From assembly GCA_015485335.1 (NCBI GenBank), contig WFTT01000120.1, positions 1 to 40,143 on the forward strand: a stretch of 40,143 bases of DNA, written 5' to 3'. This DNA comes from Robiginitomaculum sp. GTDB taxonomy: Bacteria > Pseudomonadota > Alphaproteobacteria > Caulobacterales > Maricaulaceae. Below the pieces are notes generated by a model. The model had not been told where the DNA came from. It did not search any database and worked only from the letters and a program-made list of their open reading frames with translations. This document shows, one piece after another, positions 1-7,983 of the stretch (within the stretch, counting starts at the first letter, position 1; the number at the start of each line of letters is the position of its first letter). The position numbers were made by a program, and so were the translations under genes.

Positions 1-123
1 GATCTGACCTTTGGAGAGAGCCTTGCCGGGGATGCCAAGATTATTCTGCCCCCCGGCAGCCTGATTATTCTGGAAGGTGTCGATGTTGCCGACCTGAGCG
101 CGGATATTTTCAGTTTTGTCTAG
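1..123 (+). CDS. 3' end of an RTX-type secreted protein (partial)
   Basis: The window opens inside a reading frame that runs 40 codons to a TAG at 121-123. The tail carries KIILPPGSLIILEGV and ends ADIFSFV. This closely parallels the end of the 326-aa RTX protein at 5553-6533 (KIILNGAGTEIIL, then ADFDFV). In RTX proteins the extreme C-terminus acts as the uncleaved type I secretion signal, so this is probably the secretion end of another RTX protein in the same block. The calcium-binding repeats themselves would lie upstream and are not visible. The call rests on similarity to the neighbouring gene's tail and on context. Confidence 0.6.
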   Translation, partial: DLTFGESLAGDAKIILPPGSLIILEGVDVADLSADIFSFV

Positions 124-350
124 GGCGATATTACGCGGTTTAATCTAGCGCAAAGACAACCTGCAAATCCTCGTCTAACATACCTGTGTTGCACAAGAGA
201 ACGCAGAGGCGTTCCAGTGTGTCACCTCCGAATTCTCAGGGCAACCGCGGCTCCTTTTACAGCCATGGTGGATGCAAAACGGGTCCAACACAGGAAAGCA
301 GGGTGTGGTCGCTTTCGCCTGATTGCCCACATGCCCTGAACGGGAAGCTT

Positions 351-2216
351 ATGACAGTAAATGCCGAATTTCAGGTTAACACCTTTGCGCAAGCCAGCCA
401 GAACAACCCGACGCTGACAACCCTTAACGATGGGCGTTTTGTCATCACCTGGATGTCCAATGGTCAGGGTAGCGGGGGAAATTATTCGGGGATTTATGCC
501 CAGATGTATGCCGCGGACGGGCAAACCATCGGGGATGAATTCCAGATCAACAGCGAAAACAATGGCGCACAGGCCTATCCAGCCATTACAGCCCTGTCCG
601 ACGGGGGCTTTGTGGTTGCCTGGGTGTCGGATTCCGATACCCAGGACGGCAGCAACAGCGGCATTTACGGCCAGATGTTCAAGGCAGACGGCAGCACGCG
701 GGGCGGCGAGTTCCAGATCAACAGCTTTACCGGCAACAAGCAGTATGAACCCGCATTGACCGGCCTTAAGGGCGGCGGGTTTGTGGCAAGCTGGACATCC
801 TATCAGGAAGACGGGGACGGCGACGGTGTCTTTGGCCAGATGTATGGCGCGGATGGGACGGCGTTGGGGGATGAATTTCGCATCGCCACCTATACCAGCG
901 ACAACCAGCGCACCCCCGATATTGCGGCGCTTGAAAATGGCGGCTTTGTGGCTGTCTGGGCTTCTGAAGCGCAGGTTGGCAATGTCTTTGGCGGCCATGG
1001 AACCTACAGCATTTTTGGCCAGCGTTTTCAGGCTGACGGCACGGCACAGGGGGCCGAGTTCCAGATCAACACATACATTCGCGACCAGCAACAGGCCCCC
1101 GCAGTAACCGGTTTGCAAAACGGGGATTTCGTCGTGAGCTGGACATCCAACAATCAGGACGGAGAAGGCTATGGTGTCTTTGGCCAGCTGTTCCATGCCA
1201 ATGGTGCCCCTGTGGGACAGGAGTTCCGGCTCAACACAGAAACCGCCTCCGATCAGCAGGACGTTGACATAACCGCCTTAAAGGGGGGCGGGTTTGTGGC
1301 CACCTGGACGTCGTTAAACCAGGATGCCGGCCCTGCCGACCCGTCCGGGTTCTTTGGGTTTAGCGGTATCTTCGGGCAGAAATTCCATGCAGACGGCTCT
1401 TTGGATGGGGCTGAATTCCAGGTGAATGAATTCACGAAACTGGATCAGCAACACGCGTCTGTATCCAGCCTGAATGATGGGGGATTTGTGGTCAGCTGGC
1501 AATCAAATGACAATGACCGCGATTGGGATGGATACGGTGTTTATGGCCGTATGTTTGCCGGATCCAGCGACAAGATCCTGACCGGAACCATCAATGCCGA
1601 TACCCTGACCGGGGGCACCGGCAATGACCAGCTGCGCGGATTGGGCGGCAATGACAAGCTGATCGGCGCGCAGGGCAATGATACGCTCCTTGGCGGGTTT
1701 GGCCATGACCGGCTGTTTGGCGGTTTGGGCGGCGATACTCTGAAAGGGGATAAAGGTTTTGACAAGCTGTTTGGCAATGGCGGGTCTGACCGGCTCGAGG
1801 GCGGTTTGGGCAAAGATGTTCTGTGGGGGGGCTTTGGCAATGACACGCTATTTGGCAACGGTTGGGCCGATACCCTGCAGGGTGGCAAGGGACGCGATGT
1901 TCTCTGGGGGGGCAAAGGTCACGATGTGCTGAATGGCGGTTTGGGAAATGACAAGCTGACCGGCGGAGTCGGGCAGGATGTCTTTGTCTTCCGCAACAAA
2001 GGCGGGCAGGACCGGATTCTGGATTTTCAGAATGACATCGACACCATCCGTCTGGACCATCATTTATGGGACACACAGCTGACAAAACAACAGGTTATCG
2101 ACCAGTTCGCACAGGTCGTCGATCTGGATATTGTCTTTGATTTTGGCCCCGAGACCCTGACCCTGAAAGGGTTCAACGACCTGACGGAATTGAACGATGA
2201 CTTGCAGATTGTCTAG
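351..2216 (+). CDS. RTX calcium-binding protein with seven N-terminal FQVN/GGFVVxW repeats (621 aa)
   Basis: Likely secreted or surface-attached calcium-binding protein. From residue 4 to about 405 there are seven units of 54-64 residues, each opening with EFQ(I/V)N, carrying L..GGFV..W.S in the middle and closing with G(I/V)(F/Y)GQ.F.ADG. About 14 RTX nonapeptides of GGxGxDxLxG type follow at residues 408-545. The C-terminus (DTIRLDHHLWDTQLTKQQVI, then LTLKGFNDL) is shared with the two metalloproteases nearby and is probably the type I secretion signal. There is no Sec signal peptide, as expected for that route. The ATG at 351 was chosen because the repeat domain begins at once (MTVNAEFQVN) and GGGAAG-like purines precede it; an in-frame GTG at 186 would add 55 low-complexity residues. 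The ligand of the repeats is unknown; adhesion or biofilm matrix roles are guesses. Confidence 0.85.
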   Translation: MTVNAEFQVNTFAQASQNNPTLTTLNDGRFVITWMSNGQGSGGNYSGIYAQMYAADGQTIGDEFQINSENNGAQAYPAITALSDGGFVVAWVSDSDTQDGSNSGIYGQMFKADGSTRGGEFQINSFTGNKQYEPALTGLKGGGFVASWTSYQEDGDGDGVFGQMYGADGTALGDEFRIATYTSDNQRTPDIAALENGGFVAVWASEAQVGNVFGGHGTYSIFGQRFQADGTAQGAEFQINTYIRDQQQAPAVTGLQNGDFVVSWTSNNQDGEGYGVFGQLFHANGAPVGQEFRLNTETASDQQDVDITALKGGGFVATWTSLNQDAGPADPSGFFGFSGIFGQKFHADGSLDGAEFQVNEFTKLDQQHASVSSLNDGGFVVSWQSNDNDRDWDGYGVYGRMFAGSSDKILTGTINADTLTGGTGNDQLRGLGGNDKLIGAQGNDTLLGGFGHDRLFGGLGGDTLKGDKGFDKLFGNGGSDRLEGGLGKDVLWGGFGNDTLFGNGWADTLQGGKGRDVLWGGKGHDVLNGGLGNDKLTGGVGQDVFVFRNKGGQDRILDFQNDIDTIRLDHHLWDTQLTKQQVIDQFAQVVDLDIVFDFGPETLTLKGFNDLTELNDDLQIV

Positions 2217-2225
2217 CGGCAGGAG

Positions 2226-3392
2226 CTAATCCTTGCCAAAGATATCGCGGGTAAAGACCTTGTCGCGTATATCCTGCAGGGCGTCATCGACCCGATTGGA
2301 CAGAATAATATCGGAATCTTCTTTGAATTCAGATAGATTCCGATAGTTCTTCGAGTTATAAAAGCTGTCTTCTGTCAGGCTCGGCTCATAGAGGATCACC
2401 TCGATGCCTTTGGCCTTGATCCGTTTCATCACCCCCTGAATAGAGCTGTCACGGAAATTGTCAGAGCCGGTTTTCATGGTCAGCCGGTAAATCCCCACCC
2501 GCCGCGGGTTTTGGGCGATAATATGGTCGGCGATAAAATCCTTGCGGGTCTGGTTAGCATCGACAATGGCGCGGATCAGGTTTTGCGGCACCGATTGATA
2601 GTTGTTCAACAGTTGTTTGGTATCTTTGGGCAGGCAATAGCCGCCATAGCCGAACGACGGGTTATTGTAATGGCCGCCAATGCGCGGATCCAGACTGACC
2701 CCTTCGATGACCTGACGTGAATCAATACCGTTGGCCAGGGCATAGCTGTCCAGTTCGTTAAAAAACGCCACCCGCATCGCCAGATAGGTATTGGCAAACA
2801 GCTTGATGGCCTCGGCTTCGGTGGAACCGGTCAACAGCAGCGGCGGGTTTTCATCCAGCGCGCCTTGCACCAGCAGATCCGCAAAAGCCTGTGCGCGGGC
2901 ATCCGTGGCCCCGACCACAATCCGCGACGGATGCAGATTGTCATAAAGTGCGCGCCCTTCCCGCAGGAATTCCGGCGAAAAGAACAGCCCTGCTGCGCCA
3001 TAGGTTTTTTGCAACGACGCTGTGTAACCAACCGGAATCGTGGATTTAATCACAATCGTGGCCTTGGGCGCAATTTCACGGGCCTGATAGACCACATCCT
3101 CAACGGAATCCGTGTCAAAAGCATTGGTCTGCGGATCATAACTGGTGGGCGTGGCAACAATAATGAAATCCGCGCCCTCAAAGGCCGTTCCCGGGTCGGT
3201 CGTCGCGCTCAGGTCCAGCTTGCGATTGGCAAGGTAATCCTCGATTTCCGGATCCGCCACCGGTGATTTGCGCGCCTCCAGCATCGCCACCCGTTCCGCT
3301 GAAATATCCATAGCCACAACACTGTTGTGCTGCGCCAAAAGCACCGCATTGGACAAACCGACATAGCCGATCCCGGCAACTGCAATTTTCAT
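2226..3392 (-). CDS. ugd: UDP-glucose 6-dehydrogenase
   Basis: Oxidises UDP-glucose to UDP-glucuronate with two NAD+, supplying a precursor for acidic surface polysaccharides in the cytoplasm. The 388-aa length matches the short bacterial Ugd form. The Rossmann motif GIGYVG lies at residues 7-12, SPEFLREG at 139-146, and the catalytic cysteine is Cys253 in [13 protein letters not shown]. The protein appears intact. The ATG at 3392 has an AGGGTG ribosome-binding site. It is transcribed against the RTX genes and its stop lies only 9 bp from the stop of the 621-aa RTX gene, so it looks like a sugar-nucleotide gene inserted among secreted-protein genes. It probably serves the polysaccharide genes further right, although UDP-glucuronate could also feed other chromosomal pathways. 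Confidence 0.95.
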   Translation of the reverse strand: MKIAVAGIGYVGLSNAVLLAQHNSVVAMDISAERVAMLEARKSPVADPEIEDYLANRKLDLSATTDPGTAFEGADFIIVATPTSYDPQTNAFDTDSVEDVVYQAREIAPKATIVIKSTIPVGYTASLQKTYGAAGLFFSPEFLREGRALYDNLHPSRIVVGATDARAQAFADLLVQGALDENPPLLLTGSTEAEAIKLFANTYLAMRVAFFNELDSYALANGIDSRQVIEGVSLDPRIGGHYNNPSFGYGGYCLPKDTKQLLNNYQSVPQNLIRAIVDANQTRKDFIADHIIAQNPRRVGIYRLTMKTGSDNFRDSSIQGVMKRIKAKGIEVILYEPSLTEDSFYNSKNYRNLSEFKEDSDIILSNRVDDALQDIRDKVFTRDIFGKD

Positions 3393-3717
3393 TTAAACAC
3401 CCTAGGCTGAAACCCGATCTACACTTGCCGTTGATTTGAGCTGTGTTCTCGTCAAAAGGCAAACATTTACGCTGGTTTTTACATTTACCCCAAAAAAACA
3501 CCACGACAAATATGCTCGGCAAACCTCTGATTTATCCGGCATATCCGGAATGCACGTAAAAAGTGGCTTCCCGCAGGCATGGCCATTGGGCAACACCCGA
3601 TAGGTCCAAAAAATTTTCTATAGAAATTTCTTTTTATCACAGCCGGTTATGATAACTTCCTGATAAACGCGGGCACCATATGATCCGCAAGAGAGCAAAA
3701 CCAGAGGCAGAACAATC
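3393..3717. promoter_or_regulatory. Divergent intergenic region between ugd and the first metalloprotease
   Basis: This 325-bp gap must hold promoters for both divergent genes. No gene is evident in it. Visible structure: two TATCCGG copies 9 bp apart (3533-3539 and 3542-3548), a 12-bp perfect palindrome TTTCTATAGAAA at 3615-3626 in an AT-rich stretch, and GTTATGATAAC at 3646-3656. The last two are within about 100 bp of the protease start and could be operator or promoter elements. No regulator can be named and no consensus promoter is asserted. Confidence 0.35.
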
Positions 3718-5433
3718 ATGCGACCAACAACCCCGCCGCCATCAAATGTTTTTGAAATCACAGATGCCTCGGCTGACCTGAATACGGATTATTTACTGGG
3801 GCCGGGGAACAGCTTTTTCGGCTCTCTGGACAGTGGCGACACCGATTGGATCGCTATTCGGCTGAATGTGGGGGCTATTTACAATTTTCAGGGCATCGGT
3901 ACCGGCGTAAATGCCCTGTCGGATCTGGATACACATCTGAGCCTCTATACCTACAACGGCACCAAAGTCGTGACCGATGATGCCTTGGGGGATGATGGCG
4001 ACGCCCTGCATTCCGAAATCTGGTTCAGGGCAGAATATACCGGTCTGTATTTTCTGGAAATCGACAGCAGCAATACCGGTGATTATGAAATTGTCACCGA
4101 TGTGGCCAGCGCGCTGCCGCCTTTTTTTGTCACGGCGGATGAAATCGCCGGTCAGCTCACCCAAGGGTATTGGGCACAAACCGGAGACGGTGCACGGCGC
4201 TTTGATGTGAGTGCGGGGGAAACCCTTGCCGTCAGCATCACCGGCCTTACGGCAGCAGGGCAGACCCTCGCAACCAAGGCCCTTGCCGCCTGGACCAGTG
4301 TTACCGGTATCAATTTCAATTTTGTGGCCGTTCCCGAAGGCGCGCAAATTGTGTTTGATGATGAAGCCGACGGTGCTTTTTCCACGTCCGAGCTGACACC
4401 GGCACCCGATCTGGAAAAACCGGTCTATATCACCAAATCCGATGTCAATGTCTCTGCCAATTGGCTGGATACCTATGGAACCGGCGTGGATACCTATAGC
4501 TTTCAAACCTATATCCACGAAATCGGCCATGCGCTCGGGCTTGGCCATGCGGGCAATTACAACGGTGCGGCCACCTATACCGTCAACAACAAATTCACCA
4601 ATGACAGCTGGCAAGCAACCGTGATGTCCTATTTCGATCAGGATGAAAATCCGGCAATAGATGGCGATTTTGCCGTCAGCCAAACCCCGATGCTGGCCGA
4701 TATTCTGGCGATCCAAAGCCTCTATGATACCGCAACCGATCTGCGCACGGGGGACACGGTTTATGGCGTCAACTCCACCGCGGGGGCCTATCTGGATGAT
4801 GTACTTTCGCTGCGCAATCCGGTTTCGTTCACCATTCTGGATCACGGCGGGCGCGATACCATCAACATGGTGCGTTTGCAGGCGGACCAACATATTGACC
4901 TGCGCTCAGAGGCGGTTTCCAGCACCAACGGGCTGACCGGCAATCTGGTGATTGCACGCGGCACGGTGATTGAAAATGCAACCGGCGGTGCCGGAAACGA
5001 TACCTTGCAAGGAAATTTTGTTGGCAATGTCCTGAAAGGCAACAACGGCAATGATGCGCTGTATGGGGCCAAAGGCCGGGATATTTTGCGCGGCGGCAAT
5101 GGCAACGATAGCCTGAATGGCAATCAGGGCCGTGATGTGCTGGACGGGGGCAAAGGCAATGATATCCTGAACGGCGGTTTGCACGGGGATTACTTTGTCT
5201 TCAAAACCAATTATGGCCACGACACCATTACAGATTTTCAGGACAACAAAGACACCATCCGCCTGGATGATGCCCTCTGGAGCAGCGCCGGCACCTTGAC
5301 CGTACAGCAAGTGATCGACACATACGCCCGAATTTCCAACGGTAATGTTGTGCTTGATTTCGGGCCGGATGAATTGACTTTGGCAGGGGTTAACAATCTG
5401 GCAGTGCTGGCAGATGATATCGTGATTATCTAG
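3718..5433 (+). CDS. Serralysin-like M10 metalloprotease with N-terminal PPC-like domain and RTX repeats (571 aa)
   Basis: Probable secreted zinc endopeptidase. Residues about 10-130 look like a bacterial pre-peptidase (PPC) beta-sandwich (DTDWIAIRL, LDTHLSLY, YTGLYFLEID). The catalytic domain follows. The zinc site is HEIGHALGLGH, with His267, Glu268, His271 and His277, and the Met-turn is VMSYF with Met303, as in the metzincins. About seven RTX nonapeptides occupy residues 421-490. The C-terminal tail (KDTIRLDDALW, LTLAGVNNL) is the same type as in the 621-aa and 466-aa proteins and is likely the type I secretion signal. A PPC-like domain at the N-terminus of a serralysin is less usual than at the C-terminus. 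No serralysin inhibitor gene is next to it. The ATG at 3718 has AGAGG 11 nt upstream. Confidence 0.88.
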   Translation: MRPTTPPPSNVFEITDASADLNTDYLLGPGNSFFGSLDSGDTDWIAIRLNVGAIYNFQGIGTGVNALSDLDTHLSLYTYNGTKVVTDDALGDDGDALHSEIWFRAEYTGLYFLEIDSSNTGDYEIVTDVASALPPFFVTADEIAGQLTQGYWAQTGDGARRFDVSAGETLAVSITGLTAAGQTLATKALAAWTSVTGINFNFVAVPEGAQIVFDDEADGAFSTSELTPAPDLEKPVYITKSDVNVSANWLDTYGTGVDTYSFQTYIHEIGHALGLGHAGNYNGAATYTVNNKFTNDSWQATVMSYFDQDENPAIDGDFAVSQTPMLADILAIQSLYDTATDLRTGDTVYGVNSTAGAYLDDVLSLRNPVSFTILDHGGRDTINMVRLQADQHIDLRSEAVSSTNGLTGNLVIARGTVIENATGGAGNDTLQGNFVGNVLKGNNGNDALYGAKGRDILRGGNGNDSLNGNQGRDVLDGGKGNDILNGGLHGDYFVFKTNYGHDTITDFQDNKDTIRLDDALWSSAGTLTVQQVIDTYARISNGNVVLDFGPDELTLAGVNNLAVLADDIVII

Positions 5434-5552
5434 GGTCAAGCGGCCTTTCAACGGCCCTGTTTTTCCCAAAACCGTGCCGTTGATCACGCATCCCCATTTG
5501 CACAGCACGAATTACCGGATAGCCTTGTTCGAAATGCAACAAGGGGATATTC

Positions 5553-6533
5553 ATGCTTACTGTAAATTTTATTGGACCGGATACGGATTTTTTCAGCCAC
5601 GCGTTTTTCACTTTTTCAAGTTTTCCCAATAGCCTGGCGGCCACAATAACCGCCTCTTCCAGCACGGAAATCACTATGGAGCTGGGCGGACGCAACACCA
5701 CCCTTACCGGTACAGGGTTATCGATCAGTGCCAGCGGCGAAATCACCGGCGGCACCATTACCCGGATTGATTATTATGACAACACAACCTTGCTGGCCAA
5801 TTACAAGGGCATCAGTTGGGACGGGGCAACATTTTATGACGGGTTACAACAGATTGCCGGCTTTACCGGTGCTGCTATTTATCACGGTCTGTTAAACCAG
5901 CAAGACATCCTGTTTGATGCACGTGCGGCCCTTGGCCCGCCCAATCCGGGGGGGGCTTTGCCCGGCTTTACCCATAAATTTACGGTTCTGGGGTCCCGTT
6001 TTCAGGATGATTTCACCGGTGGCAGCAATCAGGACAGTTTCAAGGGCTTCAAGGGAAATGACACATTCCACGGCAAAGGCGGCAATGACAAAGGCTTTGG
6101 CGGGCTTGGGGCCGATGAGCTGACCGGCAACAAAGGCAATGACCGGCTGTTTGGCGGTTTGGGGAATGATGTTCTGACCGGCAACCAGGGGCGTGACCGG
6201 TTGTTTGGCGGCAACGGCAATGACAATCTGGACGGCGGGCTGGGCAAAGACTTCCTTGTGGCCGGCAAGGGGCGCGATTTGCTCACCGGAGGCGGGCAGG
6301 CCGATGTGTTTTTCTTTGATAGCAATCAGGCCCAGGGGCGCAACCGGATCACCGATTTTCAGGATGGGCTGGATCTGATCCGCATCAAAGGCATGCAGTT
6401 TGATGATCTGGATATCCGCACGGCTCCGAATCCAAACCATACCAAGATTATTCTGAATGGGGCGGGCACAGAAATCATTCTGAACAATACCCAAGCAACC
6501 GATATTACAGCGGCAGATTTTGACTTCGTATAA
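5553..6533 (+). CDS. RTX calcium-binding protein (326 aa)
   Basis: A predicted type I secreted protein with three parts. Residues 1-150 form a beta-rich domain I do not recognise (MLTVNFIGPDTDF at the start). Residues about 155-250 carry roughly nine RTX nonapeptides such as GGLGNDVLTG and GGNGNDNLDG. The tail from 265 onwards ends TDITAADFDFV. This tail differs from that of the metalloproteases and matches the fragment at 1-123, so the block holds two secretion-signal types. The start at 5553 is well supported by AAGGGGA 5-6 nt upstream. The gene lies between two metalloproteases on the same strand, 119 bp from the first and 49 bp from the second, and could share their transcription. No catalytic motif is visible. 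Confidence 0.82.
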   Translation: MLTVNFIGPDTDFFSHAFFTFSSFPNSLAATITASSSTEITMELGGRNTTLTGTGLSISASGEITGGTITRIDYYDNTTLLANYKGISWDGATFYDGLQQIAGFTGAAIYHGLLNQQDILFDARAALGPPNPGGALPGFTHKFTVLGSRFQDDFTGGSNQDSFKGFKGNDTFHGKGGNDKGFGGLGADELTGNKGNDRLFGGLGNDVLTGNQGRDRLFGGNGNDNLDGGLGKDFLVAGKGRDLLTGGGQADVFFFDSNQAQGRNRITDFQDGLDLIRIKGMQFDDLDIRTAPNPNHTKIILNGAGTEIILNNTQATDITAADFDFV

Positions 6534-6548
6534 AAACGCTTCTAAAAC

Positions 6549-6577
6549 AGGCCCTGTTTAAATTCCAGACAGGGCCT
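6549..6577 (+). promoter_or_regulatory. Hairpin overlapping the ribosome-binding site of the second metalloprotease
   Basis: A perfect 9-bp inverted repeat (AGGCCCTGT / ACAGGGCCT) with an 11-nt loop ends 5 nt before the ATG at 6583. The only Shine-Dalgarno-like sequence, AGGG, lies in the 3' arm, so the fold would hide it. There is no U-tract on the plus strand, which argues against a simple terminator for the gene upstream. A translational control role is inferred. Confidence 0.4.
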
Positions 6578-6582
6578 TATCC

Positions 6583-7983
6583 ATGCCAAGCCGCAACCAT
6601 ATTACCGCGAGCGCCCTGCTTGGGCGAAGCCCGAAGGCTTGGCATGATGGCCGTGAAACCCTGACCTATTCCTTTTTGGAAAATGTCATGCCGGATTACG
6701 TCAAAACCCGGGATACAGACCACGACGGAAAGGCCGATTTCTATCTGCCCCTGTCAACGGACCGGATCAGGGTCGGGGCGGATTTTTCCATGACAGACAC
6801 GGAACGTGATCTGACCCGGCTGGCCGTTGCCGCCTGGAATGATGTGGCCAATATCAATCTGGTCGAAGGCACGGTTCAGGGCGGTTTTGGCGATATCACC
6901 TTTGGCAGTGCCGCCTTTGCCGATCAGGATACCTTTGGCTTTATCACCCGGTTTCCCCGCCCCGTATCCTTGGGACAGGCAGATAATCGCGGCGATTTAT
7001 GGATCAACTCCAATAACCCGGATCAAGCCGTTAATGAAATCGGCCACACCAGCTGGAATACCTATTTGCACGAGATGGGCCATACACTCGGCTTGCATCA
7101 TCCCAATGAGGATCCGGAAAATTATGACGGCCTTGCCCATAACAACAACCGGTATACGGTGATGTCCTATAATCCGCACCCCGGTGAACGCGGGGTCGCA
7201 TACGAAGATCAGGCCTGGCCGCTGACACCGATGCTCTATGACATTCAGGCGCTTCAGAAGCTTTACGGGGCCAACACCGATACCCGCGCCCAAAACACTG
7301 TCTATTTTGGCGATGGCACCGGTCAGCGCGAACAGGTCTGGCAGTATGGAGCCGATGATATGACCCTGCTGGGGCGCCATGTGATCCTGACCATCTGGGA
7401 CGGGGGCGGGCGCGATCTGATTGATGGGTCCGACCTGAGCATGGCGGTGAAAATCGACTTGCGACCCGCGCATTATTCCACCATCGGCGGACTGAACAAC
7501 AATATCGCCATGGCCGCAGCCGTTCGGGTGGAAGGGCGGATTGTCAACTGGATTGAAAATGCCTGGGGCAGCCGGTTTGGCGATACACTACAGGGCAATG
7601 CGGTAAATAATTTCCTGCGCGGCGGCCAAGGCAATGATCACCTGTTTGGCCATCTGGGGCGGGATATCCTTGTTGGCAACAAGGGATCGGATACGCTGAA
7701 TGGCGGGGGCGGCAATGACAAACTGGTTGGCGGACCGGGCCAGGATGTTTTTGTGTTCAACGCCAAAAGCGGCAAAGACGCTATTGCCGATTTTACAGAC
7801 GACATCGACACGATCCGGCTGGATCACGCCCTGTGGCAAGGGTCTTTGAGCAAACAGCAGGTCATTGATACCTATGCCGATGTGGTCGGCCATGACATCG
7901 TGTTTGACTTTGGGCAGGACAGGCTCACCCTGAAGGGGATGACGGATCTGGCTGCCCTGACCAATGATTTGCAGATTATTTAA
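6583..7983 (+). CDS. Serralysin-like M10 metalloprotease with RTX repeats (466 aa)
   Basis: Predicted secreted zinc protease with the classic serralysin layout and a length close to that family. The zinc motif is HEMGHTLGLHHP (His163, Glu164, His167, His173) and the Met-turn is VMSYNPHP with Met194. The N-terminal part (RETLTYSFLE) matches the start of a peptidase M10 domain. RTX nonapeptides run from about residue 344 to 395 (GGQGNDHLFG, GGGGNDKLVG). The tail DTIRLDHALWQGSLSKQQVI shares the C-terminal type of the 621- and 571-aa proteins. It lacks the PPC-like domain of the other protease here, so the two are diverged paralogues and not a recent duplication. Its 3' end overlaps the convergent permease-fusion gene by 8 bp. 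Translation may be limited by the hairpin at 6549-6577. Confidence 0.9.
   Translation: MPSRNHITASALLGRSPKAWHDGRETLTYSFLENVMPDYVKTRDTDHDGKADFYLPLSTDRIRVGADFSMTDTERDLTRLAVAAWNDVANINLVEGTVQGGFGDITFGSAAFADQDTFGFITRFPRPVSLGQADNRGDLWINSNNPDQAVNEIGHTSWNTYLHEMGHTLGLHHPNEDPENYDGLAHNNNRYTVMSYNPHPGERGVAYEDQAWPLTPMLYDIQALQKLYGANTDTRAQNTVYFGDGTGQREQVWQYGADDMTLLGRHVILTIWDGGGRDLIDGSDLSMAVKIDLRPAHYSTIGGLNNNIAMAAAVRVEGRIVNWIENAWGSRFGDTLQGNAVNNFLRGGQGNDHLFGHLGRDILVGNKGSDTLNGGGGNDKLVGGPGQDVFVFNAKSGKDAIADFTDDIDTIRLDHALWQGSLSKQQVIDTYADVVGHDIVFDFGQDRLTLKGMTDLAALTNDLQII

Noticed and set aside
183-294. CCTGTGTTG and CAACACAGG inverted pair
   Set aside because: The arms are 9 bp and 94 bp apart with no other supporting structure, so a chance match is likely.
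186-350. 55-codon N-terminal extension of the 621-aa RTX protein
   Set aside because: It would start at a GTG without a ribosome-binding site, its residues look like translated non-coding DNA, and the repeat domain begins right after the ATG at 351.
222-1196. 324-codon open frame on the minus strand opposite the 621-aa RTX gene
   Set aside because: It is a mirror of the repetitive RTX coding sequence. It has no ribosome-binding site and no recognisable domain, and the plus-strand frame has clear repeats and motifs.
1561-1990. Short GC-rich DNA repeats considered as a tandem-repeat locus
   Set aside because: They are the coding side of RTX nonapeptides; the conservation is at protein level (GGxGxDxLxG).
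3793-4893. 366-codon minus-strand frame opposite the 571-aa protease
   Set aside because: It covers the zinc site of a clear metalloprotease in the other direction and shows no family motif of its own.
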